Origin: Orthonyx spaldingii
Lineage: Eukaryota > Chordata > Aves > Passeriformes > Orthonychidae
DNA length: 64,000 nt
Direction of reading: 5' to 3'
NCBI GenBank assembly: GCA_013397795.1
Contig: VZTJ01005981.1
Location: 124,001 to 188,000, forward strand
Shown here: piece by piece, positions 15,180-27,152 of the stretch
Layout: every line of letters starts with the position of its first letter
Position numbering within the stretch: the first letter of the stretch is position 1
Made by a program: the position numbers and the translations under genes
Notes under the pieces: model-generated
Database searches by the model: none
What the model was told of the DNA's origin: nothing
What the model saw: the letters and a program-made list of their open reading frames with translations, nothing else

Positions 15180-15790
15180 TCGGCGTTCGGAGGGGGAAAA
15201 AGGCAGCTGTGGGAAGACTTCACCACCGCTGTGGGGTTCTGCCTCCTGTTGCCTGCTTCCCCCGTGAGAGGAGCGCTGCTCATAAGAGCGGCCGTTGCAC
15301 TGGGACCTGTTTACCACCCTGCTCCATCGAACAAAGGACCTTCCACCGTCTGCTCGGGTGCTTCAGGGGTAAACCCCGGAATCCCTGAGCCCTTTTCCCC
15401 TTCCAGGGAACCAGCCTCTCCCGGCCGTGGTTCTGGAGCCGGGCTGCCCTGCTACAGCTTCGGGGTTTTCGCTACGCTGCAGCCTTTCCACGCCCTGCCC
15501 GCCGGGACGCCAGGTGTACAAGTTCTGGTGCATCTCGCCTACCTCTCACACCGGGAGCTTGCTCGTCCCTGCCGTCCCAGTTTTGCTGCTTCCAAGGTTC
15601 CTGCCGCAGCCCCCTCCACCGGGAGGGGTTTACCAAACCCTGAGAGTTGGCAGACGAAGCCTTTTCCCCATCCCTTCCTTGCCCCGGCTGCCTCCTCCAC
15701 CGCCCCTGTGGGGCAGGGCCGGCGCCGCAGCGCCCCCTGGCGGCTGCGTTCGGAACCGCACCCAGGGGGAGTTGCTGGCGGAGCGGGAAG
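15180..15790. promoter_or_regulatory. Orphan CpG-rich island, no associated gene recognised
   Basis: A block of about 600 bp is clearly richer in G+C and CpG than the AT-rich DNA on both sides. It lies about 11-12 kb beyond the probable 3' end of SYT10. Loss of stop codons in GC-rich DNA produces long open frames here (331 codons at 14934-15929 plus, 171 codons at 15427-15942 plus), but their translations are Pro/Gly/Arg/Ala-rich and match no family I know. It may be a promoter of an unannotated non-coding transcript, an insulator or an enhancer. It contains a strong CTCF-like motif and lies 120 bp from an LTR. Confidence 0.7.
15728..15746 (-). promoter_or_regulatory. Candidate CTCF binding site
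   Basis: The plus strand reads CAGCGCCCCCTGGCGGCTG. This agrees with the reverse complement of the CTCF core motif (CCASYAGRGGGCRS type) at nearly every informative position, so the canonical motif is on the minus strand. It sits inside the orphan CpG island. The match is by eye; occupancy is not shown by sequence. Confidence 0.65.
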
Positions 15791-15910
15791 AGAGAAAATC
15801 ATTAATTTTTTCTGTTCTTGCTTATTGTGGTCACCGTTGTTGTTTGTTTGCCTTGTTGTACACACTAGTAAAGAACTTGGAAGGAACGAGATGTCTTTAC
15901 AAACAAACCG

Positions 15911-16335
15911 TGAGTCTGCTGGTAGATAAGGTCAGATGCTGAGAGATGAAAGAAGCAATGGGAGGAACCATAAATTCCACAGGAATTCCACTGATTGATG
16001 CAGACTGTTACTCACACAAGACTGTGCTAAATCCCTGGATTTAGATATAAAGAACAAAGACACAAGGAAAAGAAGGTGGGGTTACACATTAGAAGAGGTT
16101 CTGTATTAGGCAGTTCAGGCAGTCTGTAGCTCTCAAGTACCTCAGCCAATGGGGAAAGAGAGAGGGAAATGCAGCCGGGAAATGAGGATAAAAGAGAGGC
16201 TGCGTCCTCTGACAATTGGAGACCCCATGGGAAATGCCCACGACCTCTCCCTTTATTCATGAATAAAGCTATGGTACTCTTCTGTCTCCTTTTTGGACAT
16301 AAACCTCTGGTGTTTGTAGATTAATTTTTCTGACA
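15911..16335 (+). mobile_element. Solo LTR of an avian endogenous retrovirus (ERVL-like)
   Basis: About 425 bp begin with TG (15911) and end with CA (16335). They hold LTR promoter signals in the right order: CCAAT at 16146-16150, TATA-like ATAAAAG at 16188-16194 and AATAAA at 16262-16267. The five bases before and after are AACCG and AACTG, a likely 5-bp target duplication with one CpG-to-TpG change. Five-base duplications fit ERVL-type elements. No gag, pol or env coding remains beside it, so it is a recombined solo LTR. The left end could instead lie a few bases further in, near 15920. It is not protein coding. Confidence 0.72.
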
Positions 16336-19300
16336 AACTGTTATTCCTTTTCTCGTATCTTTGCCTGAAAGTCCCTTAATTTCAAAATTATAATAATTCA
16401 GAGGGAAGGGGTTTACATTTTCCATTCCAAGGGAGGCTCCTGCCTTAGCAGACACCTGTCTTTCAAACCTAGACACAAAGTTCTTGTCTGTTTGATTTAT
16501 ATGATTGTGCAACTAGAAACAAGGAAGATGGAAATGAGGCTTGTGTCTCTTTAGTGAAATACTTCAATATTCTTAAATACTTTAATAATATCAAATTGAA
16601 TAGTTAATCCATTATTTAAAACATGGTCTAATGACTTTGAAGATTGCGGTAAACAATATCATAGCAGGGAATGGAAGATAATGTGAAAAGAATTACACAA
16701 AGTAATAATGGAACTGCTTCATTGTTTTCACTCAAAGGCACTCTGTCTTGAACCTTGCAAATCTGGTGGCAAAAATATCCTGTGCTTCTTCATGATGTAG
16801 AATTTTAAAGTGACAGTTTCATGAGAAGAAAACACCTTGAATATAGACAGGGCTGTTCAGCTTGGGGCCATTCTAATCCACTGATCTTCATTTACTTTTG
16901 AAAAGTTTGCTTTGGTAAGAATGAGAGAAAAAAGTGAATCGTTTTAATCACTTTATTTCTTGTTCAAAATACATATGAAACAATTAGAATAAAATTATTT
17001 CAAATGAATTATTTTATTTTTCTTGTCTTTTTAAAATATAAAATTATCACAAACTGTACACTTCATAACATCTTTTGAGGTTTCATTGTTACATATTTTT
17101 TTCAGAACTGACAAATAGATTCACACTTTCTAGAGAATACATTGTAAAAATACTGAAATGTGTTACAGCTCTCAAAGGCTAGTGCAAAAAAATCCATTTA
17201 CTATCAGTAGTACAATTTATGTTGTCAAGTTTCACAAATGGCCATTTAGCGCATACAAAAAGCCAGGAACACAAGTTCAAAAAGTTTTGTTTTCTTGTCT
17301 CTATAATGCAGAAGCCAAGGATATTGACTTGAACAATGTCTAGGTATCAAATCACAGACCTCATTTAAAAAGTCACATCATGAACACTGAATAAAGGGTA
17401 CTAAAACAGTCAGGTATTTAATATTAGATCTTGGTCAGCCAACACCACATAGCAAGAAGAGACAAAACCTTAGAAGAACTCTGCAGTTCTTTGTAAGCTA
17501 CATAGACTTGGCAACATTTCTGATCTAATCATAAAGATTATTTTAAAGGTAGGGAGTTCTGTTAGAGTTTGGGCCAGTTAGGACCTAATCCAGAACCCTC
17601 ATTGTCACAGCAGAATGCTTATCCTGACAGGCACTGTGTTGGGTGCTTTCTTTCAAGATTTCAAGATATTAATTATTTAAATACTGAGTGGGGTTTTTTA
17701 GCTGTCAATATTTCCTATGGCCAGGAACTCCATTTTAACTTCCTACCTTTTGAAGCATACACTCTGGAGAATGCCTTCCCCACAGACAAGCACATGCTAG
17801 GAAAACATGATGTTCTGTGCCAAAGCAAAGATGTGGCTGATTCCTGTTCTCCTCCCCCTGCTTCAGTTTTCATGAGGATTGCACCGAAGCAATCAGCTCG
17901 AATGCAGCGTGGACTACAAGCTCATGGAAAGGAAGGAGAAGCTTTTGGGACTCTCCTGGGTGGCTGGAGGAGCATCTGGAGCTCGGAGGAGCCAGTGCTG
18001 CAGCCCTGCTGCCTGAGCAGGTGGGGACTGGGCAAAAGATAAGCAGGAGATGCCATCTGGCTCTGCCTGCTGCCATCCCAGCCAGCAGGGCTATGCTGGC
18101 ATGGAGGGAGCTGAGATTAACAGGTCGTAGTTAAAAAGTATTTTGTGTGGTTTGCTGAACAAAGACCCTTGTGATCTCCCCCAGAAAGTGGAGAAAGCAC
18201 AAGTCAGAAGTGCCTCTCCAAATCAGGATGCCAGCTTGCCAATTTCTAGGATAGAAAACTACCCCTAATCCCATCCTTAGACATGTGCATTTAAGTCTAA
18301 TATATCCTACAGAAACCTAAATAGAGAAGAATAGAAAGAATTTAGACCTACACTTGGAAGAAAGAGAAACAAAGAACAATACTAAATATATATCTATACT
18401 TTTACCTTCTCTTGAGAAATAGTTTTCTATTTATTTAACAAAATTAAATTTAGTTCAATATTTTCTCCATAGAAATATAGACTGAAAAGAAGTGCTTTAT
18501 ATCTGATGTGCAACAGGTCTATCTAAAAGTTTCATATGAAAGGTTTGGTCTATACACACACACCCTCTGAGTTTCAAAACAAAATGGCATTGTGTGGAGA
18601 CCTGTAGGCCACCATTAAAAAGGAAAGATCTGTAAAAATACATCATCTCCATGTCTGACTACACAGACCAGACATTTTCATTTACCAAGTCAGCCAGCTG
18701 AGGCTCATCTTTCCTACCTGTATTAGTAAAATCAGCATTTGCAATAATAGTTCATACCCTAGAGATGCACTGAAGACTTCTAATATAGTCTGAGTTGTCA
18801 GAAAGTGACAAAAATCCATGGTGGATGTAGGAGAAATCATTCTTGCCTTGAGGTTGGGCTCATTTCATAAGATGCTGTGACACATCATCACGGGCAACCT
18901 GATGCAAATTGAACTGAAATCAAAGCACTGGTCCTGCTGGATTTCACCTTTGGGCTGGTCAAGTACACAGTGCTGTGCTTTGAGAGGAAATGACATATTA
19001 AAAAGACCAGCAGAGTGATTTTGCTGGATATATTTAATGGTCTATTGTCATGATATTAAGAAAATATTTTCACTTTAATTAACACAAGAACAATTGGTGT
19101 ATAAAGTAGTAAGTGATTAGCCTAAAAGAAAGCTCCTTTTGAGAGCATGCTAGAATTCTTGTGTATTTGAAATAGGGTGATGAATAGATTTTTTAACAAT
19201 GGAAAATATATAAATAAATGTCTGTTATTAATACTACACCTTAAGAGGCTGAATTGAATCACTTTTATTGTGCTATATTATTTCAATAACTATTAAAACT

Positions 19301-22263
19301 ACATTACTTACATTTACCATTTTGCGTTTTTCTTGAGATAGTCCAGAAAAGGAGGTGGAATATTCTAATTCCAGTCAGAAAAAAGTCACATAAAAAGCAA
19401 AATGTATTTTTGGCAGCATCTTTATATTTTGCTGCCACAGATATTTTTTGCTGAAAGGCTTTTAAAACTTTTTTTTTTTTTGCATCAATATTATTTTCAG
19501 TGCATGAGTAGATTGGCACTTTAGTACCACTTCTTGCCCTGCTAGAGATTAAATTATAAAGTTCTGTCTTGAGAAAAAGTCCATTTTTAACAACTACATG
19601 AAAAAAAAAGGAAAGAAAAATCTAAAAGCCACGTTGGTGTAATTTGAATGCGATCTCTTTTCTCAGCACAGACTGCTCACCATCAAGCCCTCTTTGGGTA
19701 GGACTGCTCTTCAACTTCACAGGCTGCCCTGTGCCTGGAGGGCAGGCAGGATTTTAGGGGTTAATCCTCAGAGCTTCTCTGAAACCTGGCTATGACCTAC
19801 AATTGTCTGTCTGCTACTGGCAAGTGGCTAAAGTGCAATAGTGCCAGGCTCCCCTTCAGAGGAACACAGAAAAGGTCCAGCTGTGCGGATTTCGGTTGCT
19901 GGCTAAAATAAAGCTGTACTTACTCATTAGTGATTTTGGTTCTCTACCCCAAAGTTACCCTTGTGGACTAAGAACTGAAAAGGTTGGAGGTTTAAATAAA
20001 TGAATCAGGCTCTTGTGCTATAAGGATAATTAAGATCATTAAACACTTATTTAAATAAAGCTTGAAAGGAATAAATGTAAGAGTGTGAAGTGCTCCTTTG
20101 GAGAGTCCACAAAACCTCCTTTTTCATTTTCTGTGGTAGCCAAATCTCCATTTACACCAAGAAGAAAGATACACCCATCCACACATACTCATTTAACAAA
20201 AATAATTACAGCTGGCAATTCTCTGTCTTGTTCAGCCATGCAGTCATTTCCCTCATAACTATTATTACACAATTAAGCCTCAGAAAACCATGGTGAGAGA
20301 AGTAATAGCCCTCTATTGATCACTCTGATTTTTAATAAGGGGCAGCCACTCCCAGGGTGAAACATTCACAGTACACCCACTACTATGTGACAATTTAGGA
20401 CAAAGGAAGAAGCATTGGTTATTCAGCTGAACCTCCATGAATAGGAAGAACAGGAGGAGATGGGATTTGGCTGAAACATCAGTTCCAGGACCCTATTCAT
20501 ACACAAAGACCTGTGGGATAATAAGTGAGAAATAAACCGTAATTATGACTTCAGATTTTTGAGTCATCAGAGAATTAGCACCTGCAGCAGCCCAGTGACT
20601 TGTCCTCCATTGTGTGGTGCTAGTTTAGGCTTGACTCGAAAACAAAACCTGTACCTTGTGTACCACAGCAGCATTCCCAAGAGGTGTTTCCTACTGGGGC
20701 TTCAAGCATCCTTTGTCAGAAGCTTTGATAATGTGAAGAGGTGACATTATATAAAAATGTTTTTTCACCTATTGGAGGTCTTCCAGCTTATGTCAGGTGC
20801 AAATAAATAGGAGGCCATTCCAGCATCTAGAGGGGAAGGTGTCTGAGTACATGCAGGAAATGTCCTTTTCTTGCCTCAGTTTTGCTGCAAGAAAAAGGCC
20901 AGGGCGGAAGGAGGTGCCATGAGCAACTACCAGTGCTCTTTGCACTGTGAATCCTCTGACAAGATCTGTGGGGCAGAAGGTTGTTTTTACTGTAAGAACA
21001 GATTCAGGTTCTGAAATTGGTTCCCACTACCCTTGTGAGCTTGCAAATGGCCATACAAGTTATGAGGTAGGGGAACCACATCAAAAATCCCTTTCTGTTT
21101 GGAAGTAGTTGTTACTCATATGTTTTTCTCTATTGAAAAGACTGTTCAATCTCTTTTTATATTTTCCACTTTTCTTTTTAATAGTTTCTTTTTTTTTTTT
21201 TCCTAGATGGCTCTTTTCATACTCTATGGGCTTTTCCCCTCCTCTCTTGTCTCCTGTTCATGGCTCAGATGGCACAAGAGATTTTCAATATTTTCTTGTT
21301 CAGTCCTCTTCACTTTTGATCCTATCATCAGTCTCAACTTGTAGCACATTGAAAAAAACAACTCCACCCTTTTTTTTCTCTCCTCTTGCAGACTGTATTT
21401 ATGGAAATGTATCTGCTCCACAAAAACATCCAACAGCCTACAATCTCTCCTTCCTTGAAATCAATCTAGAAAGTGTCATTAAAAAAACCAGATTCCTTTT
21501 TGTTGGTGCTAATCTTAAGTGCCTAAAATTCCTGTCTGTGATGTTGACATGGATTAATTGGAATATTTCTGGTATTTGAAATCACACCAGGGCCAGGCAA
21601 CTAGGAATTCTATACCTGCAGGAAAATATTGCTTTATAATCAGAAACACAGCCTTTCCTTTTTAACCTAAGAGGTCCCAGGATATCAGGTCTTAAATCTA
21701 TACCATTATTCTACACAGGAAAGCAATTTTAAGCATGTTCTAGAACTTTATTGATTTTATAGAAAGTTTTTATTTCCCCCCCTTTTTTTTTTTAATTTTA
21801 TTTTATTTTCCTCATGGGTGGATGCACGGATAGATTTACTTTCGGGGCTTGAATTTCTAAGGTATGAAAATACCACAATCTATTTAAAAGCAATGTCTCA
21901 AAAACACTTATATGTTTGTATTTTGAGGGAAAGGAAAACTGTACAAAAGTTATGTTGCTGCCATGAAAACATGTTTCTGGCACTCCTGTCTAATCCATGA
22001 CTTTGTGAACCCTGAAGCTGGGATGAAATAGCTGTGCCCTCATCCTTTCCTTGGTCTGTCTTTAGTTCTCTTTTTGTGTCAGGCTTCCTGACTTCACCTC
22101 TCCAGGGGAGAGGCAGGATTTCACAGTTCTTTAATTTTTGCTGGGCTTTGGGACACTGTGTCTGTCTTAACTGTGCCAACCCAGGCAGTCTGAATGGATT
22201 TGCAACTTTTCTCTTAGGGAGTCTGTGAATACTCCACTTCATTAAAAATAGAACGGCATTTAA

Positions 22264-22281
22264 ATATTTAAGCTTAAATAT
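22264..22281. repeat. 18-bp perfect palindrome
   Basis: ATATTTAAGCTTAAATAT is its own reverse complement. It lies in an AT-rich patch that also holds related AAATATTT words just outside. No function is evident. Confidence 0.9.
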
Positions 22282-25200
22282 GCAAACTTAAATATTTCAA
22301 ATAAATGGAATTGAAAATAACAGTCTATATGCATATTTATCCTGCCTCAAGCTTTCCCATCCATTAATGGGAGAGCAACCAAGCCTATTTTCTCTGTAAA
22401 CTACAGCAGCAGCTTGCATCCCCAGCCTGCTCAGACATAAATCTTGTCCGTTCTGAATCAGATCTCTTGATCTTTCCTGTGCCTTTTTTCCTACGCCTGC
22501 TTGGGATTTCACATTTTAGATGAGATGCGGTTTTCAGACTGGCTGCAGCATCAGTAGACTCTCCCAGGCCACCAAGATGGACGTTAACATTTTATAAAAC
22601 TCACTTGCCTCTGAGAGACACTCCCTTGTCAAACATTTTCTGCCCATCTTTCCCTAAAGCAGACTTACTGAACTCACCTAATTCAGGACCAGCAGTCACC
22701 TCAACATATGGTGTTCATAAATTATTACAGAGCAGCTCCACTTTCATCACAGCAGCTCTGTGGCTTCCTGCAGATCCAACTTCCAGAACACACTGCCTTG
22801 ATTTATTTTTCAGGGAGTCATCATTGCTTTTCCACGGGAGGGAGCTTTGGTGTTCTGGCAACCTATATAACCTGTATTTATATGTATTAGTTATATTTTG
22901 ACAAGGCTGATACTCAGGATCTTCAATAGCACCGACATGGTTCAGCAACCCAGGCTAAGCCACGGAGTGCTGTAAGAAATGTCCTCCCCTGGGTCAGCAG
23001 GGCACAAACACTTGTCCTGAGTTTCAGCAAAGTCAAAAGTGCTCATGATAGCACAGTGCCAAAGTGATTTTTCCTGCTCTGAATATTTAACCTGCTTTCT
23101 GCCCTTCCAGGGGACTGAGCCCCGTGTAACACAAGAGTCACAGTCTATACTTGGGCGGAAAAAAAATTTACATGGCAATACCAGAGGCGTTCTCCTCTCT
23201 GAGCCTGTAAAGAGGTTTCCCAGCAACAGCAACATTGTAGAGGTTCTATCAGATAAAATAAGATCACAGCCCTGAGCGCCTGCGATCATCAAGCATCCCT
23301 TAGCACTCAGCACAAGACTGAAGGTGTTAGTTCCATGTTCCTGACCAGATTCCCCAGTGAAATTTAGATCCCACCTGCAGCTTCATGTTCTCTTAGATCT
23401 CTAGCTCTTGGTTTCCTGCATGCCATTTAAAAAATGCCAGTTTCCAGGGTAAAGGAAAAGGGGAATTGTGCAGGAGATATTTATTCATCTGGGTGAGTAA
23501 ACAATAGACACTTTTTGAAGTCAAGGTATTATTTGCCTTGGAAAAGGCAAATGGCTGTGATTAGCACCTCAATTAACTCCTGTGCCTAATGCTGATGCTT
23601 CTTTAGGAATGTGCTTCTTCTGTCCTGTTTTACAGCAGAGAAAGAAAGGACAGGTGATAAAACTATTGTCAGTATTATCAGTTTCAGGAGGAAGGCTTCC
23701 ATTTCAGAGCATGTGCAGTTGCATGGAACAGCTTTGTGTCTATTGCCACAATTTCCTCGGACTCTCCTAGCTCCGTGGTCTGCTCTGTGCCATGATTTAG
23801 CTGTTTTCAGACACCAGAGAGCTCAGTTTAGACTGACAAGGCTCAGAAGCTAAATGAAAGTGAGTCTCGAGTTAAACTGAGTCTCTGCTGTGGTGTGAGT
23901 GAGAAACAAAACGTCCCATGAAAACATGTATTAATATTTCTGGTATTTATGGTATATTGTATCCATATTTTGGATGGCCCAATACATATTATGTGAGCTT
24001 TGTCCAAAGGTCACCTCACTGATTAACACATTCATCAGATTTTAACACCTACAGAAGTCTCAAGCATGTCCATTTGTAGAAATAATGTCACATGAACTTT
24101 TCAGGCTAAGGAACTGTCACTAAGTACAAATTTGTCAAGTGTTTCTTGTAAACTGAAACGCGTTTCTGATTAGGTGTGGGTGTTCTGTTGTAACAGAAGT
24201 GCTAAACAATAGTGATTGTACATCCAGCAAGTGCAAGTACTTGTATGTGCAAACCTAGGTTTTTGCATGCTCTAATAAGGTGATTTTCAAATTTTGCAGG
24301 CACATTTATGGATCTCTGAAAAATGTTACATTTTCAGCAGAAGAAGAACTCTATTACTGAGTTCTGAAATACCCTTCTTTTAATGTTTGCTCACTCAAAA
24401 AACACAGTCAAATGATTTCAGATGTATAAAGCCTGTTAAATTAATGGAGTATAATAAAAAGTTAGTACATATAAAAGTTTATAAAAAAGAGATAACAAAA
24501 TAATCTTGGAACTAGACTATCATGTGTATGTTGTACATCATGTTAAAATTTTTTAAAAGGATTACATTGAATCCAATTAAAAAGCTGAGAAAGGAGAAAA
24601 GGATGGATCAAATGAGTATTTTAACTTGAATTTTTCTTAATATTGCTCCAAAAATGCATCCACAGAAAGGAATCAGGTAAGTAATTGCTTTTACCCTTGA
24701 AAAAAATCAACCCAAAGAAAGCATTTACTGTTAGCTCAATATTTTCTTCAAAAATATTAAATGTGGTGGTGATTCTTTAAGAAAAATTTATAGTTTTGTT
24801 ACTTAAACCTAAGAAGCCAAAATAATTCCATTTATTCAAGAAGAAATTTTGCAGGGGAACTTCCCAGCCACTTGATCTCTGACCAATATTCATATTCCTA
24901 AACCCAGCACAAACAAAAGATGGTGGGGACAGAGCTGGTTGCTCACTGGGAGTGTGAGGAGAAGGGCTATGCCAGGAGAAATGCACAATATTGTGATCCA
25001 AAGCTGAGGCCATGGAGTGCAATACAAGACTTAAATCTTCTTGAGCTTGTGCTCACCTGTGCAGTCTGAAAGTATAAAAAAAGCTGGGCTGTGCAAATAC
25101 AATTCTTATTAAGTACTGGTGGTGTTTCCAGTAAATTGCTTCAAGAAAAATAACCCAGGCTTTTAGGAAAGGAAGCTTTCCTAACTGTTGTAGAAGTACT

Positions 25201-26044
25201 ACAACATATTTTACACCAGCCTTTTGCCACATTTGATTTTTCCCAAATCAGGCTAATGTGTGAGATAGGGGAGAAACGTGGGAAGTAGAAAAAAAAAAAT
25301 CAGGAAGGGAGCAGGGAACTGGCAACTTCTCTGAATTAAAATATTTAAAATTCCTTAATAAAGATATACAGGGAGCAACACATTCCTTGACTTTAACTGT
25401 GCTAAGCTCTTCCTTGGTGCTTTTGTGATGTAACTTGTGAACCAGGCTCTAAAGCCAATGCATGGGTTATACCAAGTACACATCCTGTCTTTCAAGACAG
25501 CTAAGGAAACAGTGGGGAAAAAATATCTTTTCCACAAATTCTATTAATCACTGCTAAGGGAATAAATCTAATCACTTAGGGGCTCATTTTTGAAGTTAGA
25601 TGTCCAGGTGATTTGCAGCCTGATTTCTCCTAGATGCAGAGCACCCATCAGTCAAGTTTAGACACAGAAGTCGTTCACTACTGTTATTAACAATACCAAA
25701 AATAACACAACAACGGGCACAAACTGAGCCTTTGGTATTTGACAGCAATTAAAATTTAAGAAGATGAACCTTGAAATACCTTACTACCTATGATGAAACA
25801 TACAGGATACTCACAGAGAACAGTAAAATAGGTAAAAATACGTTGCTCATTGCTGAACACTTATGCTACATTTGATTGTGAATTTGTTCGCTTTTTGGAT
25901 ATTAGGTGCAAAAAAGTGCAAAGAATATTTAGTTAACTGTTACAGTACCACATTACAAAAAGTATTTTCCAGGCCACAAAGGCCACTGCTGATATAATTT
26001 ATATTAAGATTAATGCATACATAAAATAGTTTTTCAATCTCCTC

Positions 26045-26064
26045 ATATATATATATATATATAT
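26045..26064. repeat. (AT)10 dinucleotide repeat
   Basis: Ten uninterrupted AT units, visible directly. Confidence 0.95.
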
Positions 26065-26375
26065 CTGTTTCTATATCAGTCTTGCAGAATCATGTTGAAA
26101 ATTATCTAGGCCACAGAATTTTGTTAGGAGAACAATGACAGGAGGAGAAAAACCTCACAGAGGAGAGTTTGTTCTCCTATTAAAAAAATTACTCATCCAG
26201 AGCAAATGGAGGAATGAAACTCTGCAAGGCTACTCTGTATTTATGGTGATGAAAATACAATCTTAAGCAGGGAGGATCAGTGTTCAGCACTACCAATCCT
26301 CTCTGGGAGAAACCATTTCTGCCTAGAGACCATGAATAACAACCTGAAGAAGGCATTCAAATATTTGAGCTGGAG

Positions 26376-26422
26376 CCTTTTCTTTTTTCCCTTTTTTCTT
26401 TCTTTCTTTCTCTTTTTCTTTT
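26376..26422. repeat. Polypyrimidine tract
   Basis: 47 consecutive pyrimidines, mostly CTTT and T runs. On the minus strand this is a polypurine stretch about 1.7 kb beyond the SYT10 stop. It is low complexity and may be polymorphic in length. Confidence 0.95.
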
Positions 26423-27146
26423 GTTTTTCTATTTATAAAGACTGTCTGAAAGATTGATTTTTGTATTTATGTCCTTGCTTGCTGTTCATAGGCACAGGAG
26501 ACAGGGTATAAAAACTGCCTCCTTTTTTGACTTAGACACACCTGTAAAGTTAAGCCCAGCCTTGCTAACTTTCCTGGAGCAGTTAAGACACTTCAGGGCA
26601 CGTTTGACTGTTTTAGAGATTAGTCAGTGGTATGGAGGGACTGGATCTGCAGAAACATATTCTTTGTCAGCCAGGCTGAACCAACGCAAAATGGTTCTTC
26701 AGAAGTTTGCCAAAATGACCTTTTCCCTTCATATCAAATTAATTCTCAAATTTCTTTCATTATCATAAATCAATCTTCCATTGGTGTTTTTTCCTGCATG
26801 ACACCTCTGCAAAAATACTGTTTTGGAAAACACTGTCTCCTCAGTTTTCTTTATATATATATTGCAAAGATACACAAGGTGCCACCACCCCAACTTGTTT
26901 CTAATTACAGTCCAGCTTTCAAAATCGCAGACCCAATCATGCAGTCTTTGCTACACTCTTCACAGAAAGAAAGAAAAAGTAAAAAAGGCAAAAAGAAAGT
27001 AACTATCTGATTTATCTGATTGAGGTAAACTGAGTGTTTAGAGATAAATCCACAAAATAATATATAGTTCTCTTCTAGATTTAAAGCATCTGGCTACAGC
27101 CAATAGTTTTTTGCTTTTGCCGTCACTGTGTGTTCTACTAAATGAG

Positions 27147-27152
27147 TTTATT
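27147..27152 (-). terminator. SYT10: Candidate SYT10 polyadenylation signal (AATAAA)
   Basis: Reading down the minus strand from the SYT10 stop codon, this is the first canonical AATAAA (plus strand TTTATT), 976 nt past the stop. It would give a 3'UTR of about 1 kb. Real cleavage may use another site further down or a variant hexamer; no transcript evidence is available. Confidence 0.4.

Larger units (their letters stand above)
16336..27130. other. Intergenic DNA between the solo LTR and the SYT10 3' end
   Basis: No coding gene is supported. Open frames are short and without recognisable domains; the longest are about 157 codons at 17569-18042 and 156 codons at 21109-21579. Structure seen includes an 18-bp perfect palindrome at 22264-22281, an (AT)10 run at 26045-26064 and a 47-nt pure pyrimidine run at 26376-26422. 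I recognise no interspersed repeat in it. Confidence 0.65.

Noticed and set aside
14934..15929. 331-codon plus-strand open frame across the orphan CpG island
   Set aside because: Low stop density in GC-rich DNA explains it. The translation is compositionally biased, matches no family I know, and overlapping frames on both strands are equally open.
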